A DNA stretch of 64,000 nucleotides, from contig CAYXRF010000011.1 of the NCBI GenBank assembly GCA_964467585.1, forward strand, positions 1 through 64,000, given 5' to 3'. Shown one piece after another: positions 17,559 through 27,314 of the stretch (position 1 is its first letter; each line of letters starts with the position of its first letter). This stretch comes from CALVLD01 sp964467585. GTDB taxonomy: Bacteria > Bacillota > Clostridia > Christensenellales > CAG-138. The translations under genes were made by a program, and so were the position numbers. Below the pieces are notes generated by a model. It made no database searches. It saw only the letters and a program-made list of their open reading frames with translations, and had not been told where the DNA came from.

Positions 17559-18524
17559 TCACGTAACCTTATAAATCTCATCTGCCTCAGGCGGAAGCAG
17601 AAGCTCACCGGAGGAAGATATTGCTCTGTCTCCACGGGCAACGCCAATGATTGTGGCTTCAATCCCCATGCGATGTATGCCGTTAACAAGTGATTTGCCA
17701 TCGCTGCACGCAATAAGCATACATCCGCTTGAAATAAGCTTATACGGGTTGACGCCAAAGTGATCGCACAGCTTTCCGGTGATCGGATGGACGGGGATTG
17801 CAAGCGGGTCAAATTGTATGCCAATATTAGAAGCAGCGCTCATTTCCCACATTGCCCCATAAATACCGCCCTCGGTAACATCGTGCATAGCGGTTGCACC
17901 ATGAGCCGCGGCAAAAAGCCCTTCGTCAACAACGCTTGTCAATTCGGAGAATCCGCGTACTTCATCAAGCTCTGCGGGTGAAAGCACATCAGAACCGCAA
18001 GGCAGCTTGTCCGCAAGCAGCAAGGCGCCCTCAAGACCGGCGTGCTTTGTCATCACAATATCATTGCCCAAACGCATACCTTTTGGAGTGATTAAGCCTG
18101 CCGAAGTGGGCTTTGCAATTACTGTGGCACAGGTTATTATACGATTAACGGAAGGCGTAACCTCAGTATGTCCGCCAATAATATCAACATGAGCAGCTTC
18201 AGCGGCCGCGATAAGCTCGTTCATCAGAGAGTCAATATCTGATTCGACAATCGAAGGCGGCAAAAGAAACGTCAGCAATAGACCTATCGGCTCTGCTCCC
18301 GACGCGGCGGCGTCGTTGCATGACACGTTAACAGTTAACCTGCCGATGCCGCTTTCCGCAGCAGTTATCGGGTCGCATGACAATACGGCAAGACCACCGT
18401 CAATGTGTACAGCTGTGCAGTCAACACCAACGCTCGGTGCGCAAACAACCTCGCTCCGCGTGTGCTTCAGCTTATTCAGTATCAGCCTGTCAAGCTGCTC
18501 GTTTGAAAGTTTACCTATTCTCAT
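17559..18524 (-). CDS. AIR synthase-related (HypE-like) protein
   Basis: A 321-residue member of the PurM/HypE/ThiL/SelD superfamily, whose enzymes activate a carbonyl or thio group with ATP. Seen: VGVDCTAVHIDGGLAVLSCDPIT, NDAAASGAEPIGLLLTFLLP, IIGGHTEVTP and AMHDVTEGGIYGA, the standard metal and ATP elements. It lacks the SelD N-terminal Cys/Sec catalytic loop and the HypE C-terminal cysteine tail, so the reaction is unknown. Start ATG 18524 overlaps the ligA 3' end by 14 bases and has GGTGGG upstream. It is the last gene of the iorA-to-AIRS run. Confidence 0.82.
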   Translation of the reverse strand: MRIGKLSNEQLDRLILNKLKHTRSEVVCAPSVGVDCTAVHIDGGLAVLSCDPITAAESGIGRLTVNVSCNDAAASGAEPIGLLLTFLLPPSIVESDIDSLMNELIAAAEAAHVDIIGGHTEVTPSVNRIITCATVIAKPTSAGLITPKGMRLGNDIVMTKHAGLEGALLLADKLPCGSDVLSPAELDEVRGFSELTSVVDEGLFAAAHGATAMHDVTEGGIYGAMWEMSAASNIGIQFDPLAIPVHPITGKLCDHFGVNPYKLISSGCMLIACSDGKSLVNGIHRMGIEATIIGVARGDRAISSSGELLLPPEADEIYKVT

Positions 18525-20466
18525 AGCCCACCATATCCAAAAAATCCTTTTCAGAAAGCACCGCAACACCAAGCGTGCGCGCTTTGTCAAGCTTACTTCC
18601 GGCATTCTCACCAACAACTACATAGTCGGTTTTGCGGCTGACACTGCCGCTTGCGTGACCGCCCAGACTTTCAATCAAGGCTTCAATGTCAGGACGCTTC
18701 ATTGAGGAAAGAGTGCCGGTAACTACAATGGTTTTTCCGATGATTGGAGAACTGTCGGACGAACGCCCGACATAAGTCGGACGAACGCCCGACATCAAAA
18801 GCTTGTCAATTTGCGCACTTAGTGATTCATCCGAAAGAAAACTGATGATACTATCCGCAACTACATCGCCAACATCGCGAATAGAGATAAGCTCTTGACG
18901 CGTTGCCAATCTGAATTTTTCAATGCTGCCAAACGCAGCCGCAATATCTCTTGCGGTTTTTATGCCTACATTTGGTATGCCAAGTGCAAAAATAAATGAT
19001 CCAAGCTCACAATCCTTGCTCTTTTCAATGGCTCCAAGTATGTTTGAAACACGTTTTTCTGCAAAGCCTGCAAGACCCTTGAAGCTGTTTTCCGTCAGAT
19101 CATAAAGTTCGGGTATATTTCGCAGGCCCGTCTCATTTACAAGCAGCTCGGCTGTTTTTTCAGAAAACCCGTCTATGTCCATTGCATCGCGTGATGCAAA
19201 ATGCGAAAGTCGTGCAACAATCTGCGGCGTACAAGAAAGCGAGTTTGTGCAATATATGTGAGCGCCGCGCCTTTCTGTATGCGCACCGCAGCTGGGACAT
19301 TTTGTCGGCGGTGCAACAGGATTCTCGGGTTCGCCGTCATCAACGCTTGAAAGAATCTCGGGGATAACGTCATTGCTTCTGCGGATAAATACGCGAGAGC
19401 CTATCCCAACACGCTTTCTGAGTATGTCGTCATAGTTGTTTAACGTTGCTTTACGAATAGTGGCGCCCATAAGTTCAACCGGCTCCACGTGCGCAAGCGG
19501 CGTAAGCTTGCCTGTTCGTCCGACCTCCCATGTGATATCCAAAACGGTTGTGGTTTGCTCCTGCGCGGCAAATTTATATGCTATCGCGCCACGCGGGAAA
19601 CGATCGGTATATCCCAAGCTCTCAGAGAACGGAATGTTATCAAGCTTAATTACCATACCGTCAATATCATAATCAAGGTCAAAACGTCGTTCCTCCGCAG
19701 CATCTATTTCCGCAATTACTTCGTCAATATTACCCTTAAACGCAAAGTCGCTTATGACAAATCCGTTGTTCTTGAGAAAGTCAAGCATGCCTGTCTGCGT
19801 TTCAAATGCTGTGCTGTCAGAAAATCCAATATCATAGGTAACAAAATCAAGCCTTCGTTTTTTTGTTACGGAGGGATCAAGATTTCTCAGCGCACCTGCC
19901 GCAGCGTTTCGGGGATTTTTAAGCTGATCATCCGACGACGTGTTAAGCTCGTTCAACACGGATATTCGCATATAACATTCGCCGCGAACTTCAAGCTTGC
20001 CCATATGAGGTATCGAAAGCGGTATGCTGCGAATTGTGCGCGCCTGGGGGAGAATACCTTCGCCTGAAATTCCGTTGCCGCGAGTTGCTGCATCAACAAG
20101 CATACCACCATCATATGTGAGATTGACGGTTAATCCATCAAATTTATACTCAAGAATAAAATCAAGCATTTCTGCTGAGCTTTTTTGACATTTTGCAGCC
20201 CAATCACGAAGCTCGCCATATGTTTTGACCTTGTCAAGACTCCATAGCCTGCGAATATGCGTATGCTCCTCAAATGCAGACATTATCGTACTGCCAACCC
20301 TGTGCGTTGGGGAATTTGCAAGCACAACGCCCGTGCTTTGCTCCAAAGAAGCAAGCTCATCATAAAGAGCGTCATATTCGGCGTCGCTTGCGGGCGAAGC
20401 GTCACGCATATAGTAAGCGGCAGAAAGCTCGTTCAGGCGATCAACCAGCCACTTCATCCTATCCAT
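18511..20466 (-). CDS. ligA: NAD-dependent DNA ligase LigA
   Basis: Seals nicks in DNA using NAD+, needed in replication and repair. Order in 651 residues: Ia domain with Tyr pair (SAAYYMRDA), adenylation domain with the nucleotidyl lysine K108 in LEYKFDG, OB fold, four-cysteine zinc finger (CPSCGAH then CTNSLSC), helix-hairpin-helix repeats, and a C-terminal BRCT domain (IIGKTIVVTGTLSSMKRPDI). Length is normal. It starts two bases after the pcrA stop, the common Firmicutes pcrA-ligA pair. Confidence 0.96.
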   Translation of the reverse strand: MDRMKWLVDRLNELSAAYYMRDASPASDAEYDALYDELASLEQSTGVVLANSPTHRVGSTIMSAFEEHTHIRRLWSLDKVKTYGELRDWAAKCQKSSAEMLDFILEYKFDGLTVNLTYDGGMLVDAATRGNGISGEGILPQARTIRSIPLSIPHMGKLEVRGECYMRISVLNELNTSSDDQLKNPRNAAAGALRNLDPSVTKKRRLDFVTYDIGFSDSTAFETQTGMLDFLKNNGFVISDFAFKGNIDEVIAEIDAAEERRFDLDYDIDGMVIKLDNIPFSESLGYTDRFPRGAIAYKFAAQEQTTTVLDITWEVGRTGKLTPLAHVEPVELMGATIRKATLNNYDDILRKRVGIGSRVFIRRSNDVIPEILSSVDDGEPENPVAPPTKCPSCGAHTERRGAHIYCTNSLSCTPQIVARLSHFASRDAMDIDGFSEKTAELLVNETGLRNIPELYDLTENSFKGLAGFAEKRVSNILGAIEKSKDCELGSFIFALGIPNVGIKTARDIAAAFGSIEKFRLATRQELISIRDVGDVVADSIISFLSDESLSAQIDKLLMSGVRPTYVGRSSDSSPIIGKTIVVTGTLSSMKRPDIEALIESLGGHASGSVSRKTDYVVVGENAGSKLDKARTLGVAVLSEKDFLDMVGYENR

Positions 20467-20468
20467 GC

Positions 20469-22787
20469 TTATTCCTCCAGCTTCATTGGCGTATACGCGG
20501 CAGCAAGACGCTTCACGCCATACTGTTCAAAATCAACCGTAACAATCGCGGAGTTGCCGATGCCCGCCACATCCGTAACCACGCCTCTGCCAAACATTGA
20601 ATGAATAACAATCTGCATTTTTTTGTAAGAGGTACCCACAATAGTTCGCGCAGGCGCAGGGGAGGACGATGAAGCCGTGGCTTTTGAACCAAATCCGCCG
20701 GCAGGCGAACCCGATTTTGAGCCGACGGTCGAGTTAGAGCCATACGTTGGCTTTGACTTATTTGTCTGGGTGCTGTTTGAAGAAAAACCTGAGCGCTTTT
20801 CGCCAAACCCGAAGCCCGAATCAGAGCGAGAAGTATTACTTTGATATTGTGAGCCTGAATTACCGGTGAAATCATCATCGCAAGACGTGATGAGCCCCAT
20901 TTCATCCAAAAAACGTGAAGGCATATTGTTGCTTCGCGCTCCATACAGCATTCGGCTGCGTGAGTTCAACAGATACAGCTTTTCACGCGCACGGGTTATT
21001 CCAACGTAGCAAAGGCGTCGCTCCTCCTCCATGCGCGTTTCATCGTCACGCGATTTCGATGACGGAAATATGTTTTCTTCCATGCCGGGCATAAACACTA
21101 TTGGAAACTCAAGCCCCTTTGCACAATGCAGAGTCATCAGCTTAACGGCGCCGTCGTCTTCTGATATGTCATCAGACGAAGAAAGCAGGGCGGCGTTTTC
21201 AAGAAAAGAATCCAGCGGGTCAACGCCCTCCTCAATGCCCTCCATATGCTCACGCATCGCACCAATCAGCTCTTCAATGTTTTGCACACGGGTTTCAAGC
21301 AGACCATCCTGTTGTTCGGAAATATGTTCAATATAGCCTATGCGCTCAATTATATCCTGTAAAAGTGCGTCCAAGGGAAGCTCCCGTCTGGCGACAAAAA
21401 GGTCTGTCATTACGTTGGTAAACGCAGCAAGCTTATTGACCATTCTGGGAGGGAGATACTCACTTTGCGTTGCGGCAGTAAACAAAGAGACGTCTCGCTC
21501 CGCCGCAATTGACGCAAGCTCTTTTACGGTGGTGTCGCCAATATTGCGTTTAGGGACGTTGACAATTCGCTTGAACGAAACATCATCGCTTGTGTTGGCA
21601 ATCAAACGGAGATAGGCAATCAAGTCCTTAATCTCTTTGTATTCGTAAAATCGTGTTCCGCCAATGAGCGAAACAGGTATGCGAAATGATTGCTGAAGCA
21701 CGGACTCAATGACTCTGCTTTGCGAATGGGTGCGATATAGTACGGCAAAATCGTTGTAGCTTCGTCCGCGCCTGTGAAGATTTGATACAGTCATGCCGAT
21801 AGTATACGCCTCCTCACGTTCGGTATCCACAGTGACAAGCTCAACGCGTTCACCGCCAATGCGGTCAGTCCAGAGCGACTTGACTTTTCGTCCTGTATTG
21901 TGACATATAACCTTATTTGCAGCATCGAGTATCGGCTTGGACGAGCGATAATTTTGCTCCAATCGGATAACGGCTGCGCCCTCAAAGTCCTTTTCGAAAT
22001 CAAGAATATTACGAACGTCCGCACCACGCCATCCATAAATTGACTGATCATCATCGCCTACCACGCAGATGTTGCGATGCTGCGCACTGATAAGACGTAC
22101 AATGTTGTATTGTATGCTGTTTGTGTCCTGATACTCGTCAACAAGAACATAGGAGAATCTGCGCTGATACTTCTCCAATACATCGGGACACTTGTTAAAC
22201 AGCTCAACCGTTTTAAGCAGAAGATCGTCAAAGTCGAGAGCGTTGGCAGCTGCAAGACGTTTTTGATATGCGCGATAAATATCAACGGTTTTTCCGCTTT
22301 GATCTCCAACCTCAAACAAATAGCTCTCAGGATTATCCGATGAATTTTTTGCTTCACTTATGATCGAACGGATATACCCCTTTGAAAGCTGTTTGTCGTC
22401 AATTCCGTATTGCTTGATTATGTCGGCAATGATTGTCGATTGGTCGGTATCGTCATAAATGGTGAACTGCGAGGTATAGCCAAGCCTTGCAATATCAAAA
22501 CGTAAAAGCTTGGCACAGAAAGAGTGAAATGTGGTTACCCACATATCCTTTGCGGGGATACCGCTAAGCTTTTCGGTTCGCTCACGCATTTCCGCCGCAG
22601 CCTTGTTGGTAAAAGTCAGCGCAAGTATCTGCCAAGGGCGAACGCCATGGTTTTCAATAAGATTGGCTATTCGATATGTCAGCACCCGCGTTTTGCCGCT
22701 GCCTGCGCCTGCAAGAACAAGCAAAGGACCATCGGTATGCAGAACGGCTTCACGCTGCGGTGCGTTTAGTACGCTTAAATCAATCAT
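20469..22787 (-). CDS. pcrA: UvrD/PcrA-type ATP-dependent DNA helicase
   Basis: A superfamily 1 3'-5' helicase for repair and plasmid or replication fork work. Seen: the Q motif LNAPQREAV, Walker A AGAGSGKTRVLTYRI near residue 28, DEYQDTN, GDDDQSIYGWRGA, QNYRSS, and motif VI VGITRAREKLYL. After about residue 640 there is a Ser/Gly/Thr-rich low-complexity stretch of roughly 75 residues, then a terminal beta fold (VIHSMFGRGVVTDV) that in PcrA contacts RNA polymerase. The start ATG overlaps the upstream DUF4438 gene by 8 bases. Confidence 0.95.
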   Translation of the reverse strand: MIDLSVLNAPQREAVLHTDGPLLVLAGAGSGKTRVLTYRIANLIENHGVRPWQILALTFTNKAAAEMRERTEKLSGIPAKDMWVTTFHSFCAKLLRFDIARLGYTSQFTIYDDTDQSTIIADIIKQYGIDDKQLSKGYIRSIISEAKNSSDNPESYLFEVGDQSGKTVDIYRAYQKRLAAANALDFDDLLLKTVELFNKCPDVLEKYQRRFSYVLVDEYQDTNSIQYNIVRLISAQHRNICVVGDDDQSIYGWRGADVRNILDFEKDFEGAAVIRLEQNYRSSKPILDAANKVICHNTGRKVKSLWTDRIGGERVELVTVDTEREEAYTIGMTVSNLHRRGRSYNDFAVLYRTHSQSRVIESVLQQSFRIPVSLIGGTRFYEYKEIKDLIAYLRLIANTSDDVSFKRIVNVPKRNIGDTTVKELASIAAERDVSLFTAATQSEYLPPRMVNKLAAFTNVMTDLFVARRELPLDALLQDIIERIGYIEHISEQQDGLLETRVQNIEELIGAMREHMEGIEEGVDPLDSFLENAALLSSSDDISEDDGAVKLMTLHCAKGLEFPIVFMPGMEENIFPSSKSRDDETRMEEERRLCYVGITRAREKLYLLNSRSRMLYGARSNNMPSRFLDEMGLITSCDDDFTGNSGSQYQSNTSRSDSGFGFGEKRSGFSSNSTQTNKSKPTYGSNSTVGSKSGSPAGGFGSKATASSSSPAPARTIVGTSYKKMQIVIHSMFGRGVVTDVAGIGNSAIVTVDFEQYGVKRLAAAYTPMKLEE

Positions 22788-23652
22788 TCAGGAAAAAGTC
22801 GGCAAGATTTGCCTTAGGATCAGCCACGGTTTCAATAACAGGTTCGCGGGAGGTAATAAGGCATGTGACGCCGGGACCGTGACCCGCAAGGATGCAATCA
22901 CTGTGAATCACAACTCCTATGGTTATAGCTCCGCCCAAGTAACCGCGTCCGTATGTGTTATCACAGTTGTCAAGCGCGACTATATCGCCATAACGCAGCT
23001 TATCAAGCCCAAGACGCAGAATTTCTTTACGGTCTGCCGTCATAATATCATAATCACCGCGGAATGCGCTTGCGGCGCCGATACCGCTTCCCATTAGATA
23101 TGCGGGAACATGAGCGGTTACAGGAACAACAAGCTTGCCGTCTTGTACCGATATTCCCATTCGCTCAAACAGAACAGGGGATGTGTTCATTATGGAGACA
23201 GAGTCTTCAAAACCGTCAATCCTCATACCCTGACCCTGTGCGCGGATCTGAATCCTGTCACCGATCGCCATTTTATCAAGCGCATCATCGGCAAAATACA
23301 AAAGCACATGCTCGATGCCGCCGTGAGTGCCGGTAACAAAGCCTTCTGCACCCTTGGCGTCGCCCGAAACGACAATTGCTCTGTTTCCGATGCAACAGAG
23401 TGTATTAAGAGCAACGTTTTCTTTTTCATCATCGTTTTTGATGGACACGCCCGGCTCAACATGATCACATTCCATGCCATATACGCTGTCGCCGATCTTT
23501 ACATTATAGGTAATAGCTCCTGTGCCGGGGAGCACGCGGGGAATACCGGTAACCGTATCAATTCTGTAATGGTTGGCAGCCATCGCGGGATGATGAATAT
23601 GTCCCATAACGCTCTGCATGACAAGACGTTCTGCGTTAATACTTGCCTTCAT
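22780..23652 (-). CDS. DUF4438 family protein
   Basis: I recognise this as the DUF4438 family, of unknown function, at the usual length of about 290 residues. Conserved-looking parts are PRVLPGTGAITYNVKIGD, HVEPGVSI, VTGTHGGIEHVLLYF, a GDRIQIRAQGQGM strand, MGSGIGAASAFRGDYDI and GHGPGVTCLIT. No signal peptide or membrane segment. It overlaps pcrA by 8 bases and begins 13 bases after the PatB-like gene stop, so it is in the same transcript as iorAB and pcrA-ligA. Confidence 0.82.
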   Translation of the reverse strand: MKASINAERLVMQSVMGHIHHPAMAANHYRIDTVTGIPRVLPGTGAITYNVKIGDSVYGMECDHVEPGVSIKNDDEKENVALNTLCCIGNRAIVVSGDAKGAEGFVTGTHGGIEHVLLYFADDALDKMAIGDRIQIRAQGQGMRIDGFEDSVSIMNTSPVLFERMGISVQDGKLVVPVTAHVPAYLMGSGIGAASAFRGDYDIMTADRKEILRLGLDKLRYGDIVALDNCDNTYGRGYLGGAITIGVVIHSDCILAGHGPGVTCLITSREPVIETVADPKANLADFFLND

Positions 23653-23665
23653 AAAAGAACCTCCA

Positions 23666-24841
23666 TTATTTTGTCAGAAGTTTTACACTGCTTTCAAGCC
23701 GCTCAAGCGCATTGAGAAGCAGCGGGGTAGGAAGCGCAAGATTCCATCTCTCATATCCGCCTCCGTTTGTTCCGAAAATATAGCCCTCATCCAATGCGAG
23801 CTTCGCCTGCTTAAGCATGAACGCCTCAAGCGCACTGTCGTCAAGATTAAGCGATCGCATATCTACCCAAGCAAGGTAAGTACCCTGCGCTTTTGTAACA
23901 CGGAGCATCGGAAGACGACTTTTAACAAAAGAATACATCAGATTGAAATTGACGTCAATTACCCCGATGAGCGAATCCAACCATTCAGCGCCGCTTGTAT
24001 ACGCGGCAATGGTCGCCGCTCTTGCAAAAAATGGAACACATCCGCTTGATTCAATATGAGCCTGATGCGCAAACCGCTTGCGAATCGACTCGTTCGGTAT
24101 GTAAATATTTGAACAGGAAAGCCCTGCCAGATTGAACGTTTTGCTAATCGCAGTGCAGACGATGCAATTATCCAATGCGCCCGAAACATTTGCAAACACG
24201 GTATGAACATTGTTGGGCAATATCAGATCATTGTGAATCTCATCACTAACGACAACAACGCCGTTATCGCGGCAGATTTGCGCAACGCGGGAAAGCTCCT
24301 CAAGACTCCACACTCGCCCAACGGGATTATGAGGGCTGCATAAGAGCATCAGTTTAACGTTCGGACGTGCGCATTTCTCAGCAAAATCATCAAAATCAAT
24401 GTAATAGTTGCCATCGCGGCACAGCAAGGGATTTTCAACGAGGGTTCTCCCGTTGTCAACTATACTCGACTTGAACGGGGGATACACGGGAGGCTGAATT
24501 ATTACGCCGTCGCCTATGTCGGTTAAGGCACGAACGGCAGTTCCGAGAGCGGGAACAACGCCGTTTGTGGTAACGAGCCACTCGGGAAGAATGTCCCAAC
24601 TGTGACGGCTGTGCTGCCACGAACGCGCTGCTTCAAAATAAGCTCCGTCCGCATAGGTGTAGCCGTATATGCCGCGCTGGGCAGCCATTTTAATGGCTTC
24701 GGTTATGACAGGAGCGGTTCTAAATTCCATATCAGCAATCGTTAAAGGTACAAATCCCGAGCCTTTTACAGGCTCGGGTGCAAAATCAATTTTTATGGCG
24801 CCGGTATCACACCGATCAACCACGCTTTGAAAGTCAAACAT
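23666..24841 (-). CDS. MalY/PatB-type PLP-dependent aminotransferase / C-S lyase
   Basis: A fold-type I PLP enzyme of 391 residues. The MalY/PatB subgroup is indicated by LTIADMEFRTAPVITEAI near the start, IQPPVYPPF, LLCSPHNPVGRVW, VVSDEIHNDLI and the PLP lysine in CTAISKTFNLAGL. Known members cleave cystathionine or cysteine conjugates, or transaminate. Start ATG 24841 overlaps iorB by 8 bases; the frame runs on to 24976, but that stretch lies inside iorB. Its tie to iorAB suggests making or using aromatic 2-oxo acids by transamination, which is inference. Confidence 0.87.
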   Translation of the reverse strand: MFDFQSVVDRCDTGAIKIDFAPEPVKGSGFVPLTIADMEFRTAPVITEAIKMAAQRGIYGYTYADGAYFEAARSWQHSRHSWDILPEWLVTTNGVVPALGTAVRALTDIGDGVIIQPPVYPPFKSSIVDNGRTLVENPLLCRDGNYYIDFDDFAEKCARPNVKLMLLCSPHNPVGRVWSLEELSRVAQICRDNGVVVVSDEIHNDLILPNNVHTVFANVSGALDNCIVCTAISKTFNLAGLSCSNIYIPNESIRKRFAHQAHIESSGCVPFFARAATIAAYTSGAEWLDSLIGVIDVNFNLMYSFVKSRLPMLRVTKAQGTYLAWVDMRSLNLDDSALEAFMLKQAKLALDEGYIFGTNGGGYERWNLALPTPLLLNALERLESSVKLLTK

Positions 24842-25412
24842 ATAAGTAATTATAACCTCTGTAAAACGCCTCAATATTAACGTTGAGGAACTTAGGCTTG
24901 ACGCATTGCTCAATTGCCTTGATCCATTCCTCAGAGCGGAAAGGCATGGTTTTTGCAAGAACACCGAGGAGTACAACGTTTGAAGCCTTGTATGTGCCGC
25001 ATTCGTGAGCTATCTCAACGGCATTAAGCTCAACGGTTTTGCAGACGCCGCGAACACGTTCAAGACAATCATCAGGATACTTTGCCGTTCCCGTAATAAC
25101 CGGCATAGGCAATATCTGCTGAGTATTGATTATCATAGTGCCATCGGGCTTCATATATGGAGTGGCGCGAAGCGCTTCCAAATCCTCAAATGCAAGAACG
25201 ACGTCGGCCTGCCCCTGCTCAACAATAGATGAGTAGAGCGGAGCATCGTTGCTCATGCGAACATACGTTACAACACTGCCGCCGCGCTGACTCATACCAT
25301 GAACCTCGCTGACGCGAACATCATAGCCGTTGTTCACACCAAGCTGTCCAAGTATCTTACTGGCAAGGAGCGTACCCTGTCCGCCCACGCCTACTATAAC
25401 GATGTTGAACAT
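24834..25412 (-). CDS. iorB: Indolepyruvate:ferredoxin oxidoreductase beta subunit
   Basis: Small gamma-type subunit of the enzyme that oxidises aryl pyruvates (from Trp, Phe, Tyr) to aryl-acetyl-CoA while reducing ferredoxin. The 192 residues show GVGGQGTLLASKILG near residue 8, SEVHGMSQRGGSVVTYVR, and the central FEDLEALR helix, all standard for IorB. It begins 15 bases after the iorA stop with an AGGAGG site. Confidence 0.93.
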   Translation of the reverse strand: MFNIVIVGVGGQGTLLASKILGQLGVNNGYDVRVSEVHGMSQRGGSVVTYVRMSNDAPLYSSIVEQGQADVVLAFEDLEALRATPYMKPDGTMIINTQQILPMPVITGTAKYPDDCLERVRGVCKTVELNAVEIAHECGTYKASNVVLLGVLAKTMPFRSEEWIKAIEQCVKPKFLNVNIEAFYRGYNYLYV

Positions 25413-25427
25413 AAATACCTCCTTTTC

Positions 25428-27152
25428 TTACTCGACGCCAAGGGCGCCGAAGTGACAAAGCTGACCGCACAAACCACAGCCAACGCACTGGGTCTGATCG
25501 ATGTTAATGCCATTTTCGGTTTTGATAATGGCGGGACAGCCAATCCTCATGCACATACCGCAGTTGCGGCACTTGTCCGTTTTGCACACATAGGGCGGAT
25601 TAGTCTGCTTAACAATAAGTGCGCAAGGACGGCGTGAAATTATCACAGAAAGAGCATCGCGTGCAACCTCCTCACGGATAACCGCTTCAAGCTCATTGAG
25701 GTTGAAAGGATCTACAACGCGCACGCTTGCAACGCCCATTGCTTCGCACAGCTTAACAATATCAAGCTGTGTTGTCGGTTCGCCATGAATATCAAACCCA
25801 TTGGCAGGATTGTTCTGATGACCTGTCATGCCGGTGATGGAGTTGTCGGCAATAATTACCGTGCCGACGGAACGATTGTATGCCATATTTAGCAATCCGG
25901 TCATACCGCTGTGACAGAAGGTTGAATCGCCAAGCACGGCAACAGTGTGCTTTGCCTGCTCGGCGCCGCGCGCTTTCTCCATGCCGTGCGCCATTCCTAT
26001 TGAAGCGCCCATGCATACGCAGGTGTCAACACCGTTAAGCGGCGGAAGTACGCCGAGAGTGTAGCAGCCGATATCTGAGCAGACGGTGAGCTTAAGCTTG
26101 CCAAGCACATAATAAAGGCCACGATGCGGACAACCCGGGCAGAGAACCGGCGGACGATTCGGAATGCCATGAGCGGGTGACGTCGCTTCCGCGGGAGCAC
26201 CGTTGAACTTTTGCTCAATCTTGTGCATGAAAAGCTCACCCTGAAGCCCTGTTTTATCCTTGCCGGAGCAGGCAATGCCCCATGATTTTATAGTGTCTTC
26301 ATAGAACGGCTCCATGTCCTCGATTACATAGAGAGTTTCAACCTCAGCTGCAAAATCCTCAATAAGCTTGCGGGGAAGGGGATAGGCAAGACCAAGCTTC
26401 AGAACAGAAGCGGAAGGCATTGCCTCCTTAACATAATTGTAAGCGGCTCCGGATGTGATAACGCCAATCTTGTGTGAAGCCCACTCAATGCGGTTTACGG
26501 GAAGCTCGTTTGCGTCATCCGCAAGCCTTATTTCACGCTGTTCAACCACAATGTGACGCCCGATCATATTTGCGGGCATTGAGACATACTTGCGGACGTC
26601 TTTTTTATACTCGCGTGTTTCGGGCACAACCCGCTCATCAAGCTCAACAAGCGTGCGTGCGTGAGCAATGCGTGTGGTAATGCGCAATATCACGGGCGTG
26701 TCGTACTTCTCGCTTATTTCAAAAGCAAGCTTCATGAAGTCTTTACATTCCTGACTGTTGGAAGGATCAAGACACGGAGCGTGCGACGCCCTTGCCATAA
26801 GTCGGGTATCCTGCTCATTCTGTGATGAATGCATACCGGGATCATCCGCAACTACCACGACCATACCTGCGTTGATCCCTGTGTAGGTTGCGGTGAAGAA
26901 AGGGTCGGCGGCGACATTCAACCCAACGTGCTTCATGCACGCCATGCTGCGAACACCGCTGACAGCCGCGCCAAGCGCGACTTCAACCGCAACTTTTTCG
27001 TTGGGCGCCCATTCGGAGTAAATCTCCTTATAGGTGGCTATGGTTTCGTTAATCTCCGTGCTGGGGGTGCCTGGGTAAGCGCTTGACACAAGAACGCCTG
27101 CTTCGTATGCGCCCCTTGCAATGGCCTCATTGCCGAGCAAAAGCTGTTTCAA
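25428..27152 (-). CDS. iorA: Indolepyruvate:ferredoxin oxidoreductase alpha subunit
   Basis: Catalytic subunit of 574 residues with thiamine diphosphate and iron-sulfur clusters. Order: pyrimidine domain (SSAYPGTPSTEINETIA), GMHSSQNEQDTR, the TPP domain (GDSTFCHSGMTGLLNMAYN, then ITGMTGHQNNP), and two C-terminal [4Fe-4S] motifs (CRNCGMCMRIGCP and CVGCGLCGQLCH). The start is TTG at 27152, supported by AAAGGAGGT seven bases upstream. It leads a minus-strand run of seven genes to the AIRS-like gene. A TATAAT at the expected distance upstream is the likely -10, with a weak -35. Confidence 0.94.
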   Translation of the reverse strand: MKQLLLGNEAIARGAYEAGVLVSSAYPGTPSTEINETIATYKEIYSEWAPNEKVAVEVALGAAVSGVRSMACMKHVGLNVAADPFFTATYTGINAGMVVVVADDPGMHSSQNEQDTRLMARASHAPCLDPSNSQECKDFMKLAFEISEKYDTPVILRITTRIAHARTLVELDERVVPETREYKKDVRKYVSMPANMIGRHIVVEQREIRLADDANELPVNRIEWASHKIGVITSGAAYNYVKEAMPSASVLKLGLAYPLPRKLIEDFAAEVETLYVIEDMEPFYEDTIKSWGIACSGKDKTGLQGELFMHKIEQKFNGAPAEATSPAHGIPNRPPVLCPGCPHRGLYYVLGKLKLTVCSDIGCYTLGVLPPLNGVDTCVCMGASIGMAHGMEKARGAEQAKHTVAVLGDSTFCHSGMTGLLNMAYNRSVGTVIIADNSITGMTGHQNNPANGFDIHGEPTTQLDIVKLCEAMGVASVRVVDPFNLNELEAVIREEVARDALSVIISRRPCALIVKQTNPPYVCKTDKCRNCGMCMRIGCPAIIKTENGINIDQTQCVGCGLCGQLCHFGALGVE

Positions 27153-27314
27153 GACTACGACCTCCTTTATATGAATGCTATTTATAACATGAAGTTAATA
27201 AACGTACCTCTATTATAAGATAACAATAGCCGCAAATACAGTATATTTCCTAATATATTTCAGCAAAACTGCAAATAATGAAACGAGATATTATTTGTTG
27301 TTCGGAGGCGTGCT

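Noticed and set aside
17559..18524. Selenophosphate synthetase (SelD), which could support a selenocysteine reading of the phoP TGA
   Set aside because: The catalytic Cys/Sec loop and glycine-rich N-terminus of SelD are missing; it is only a superfamily relative.
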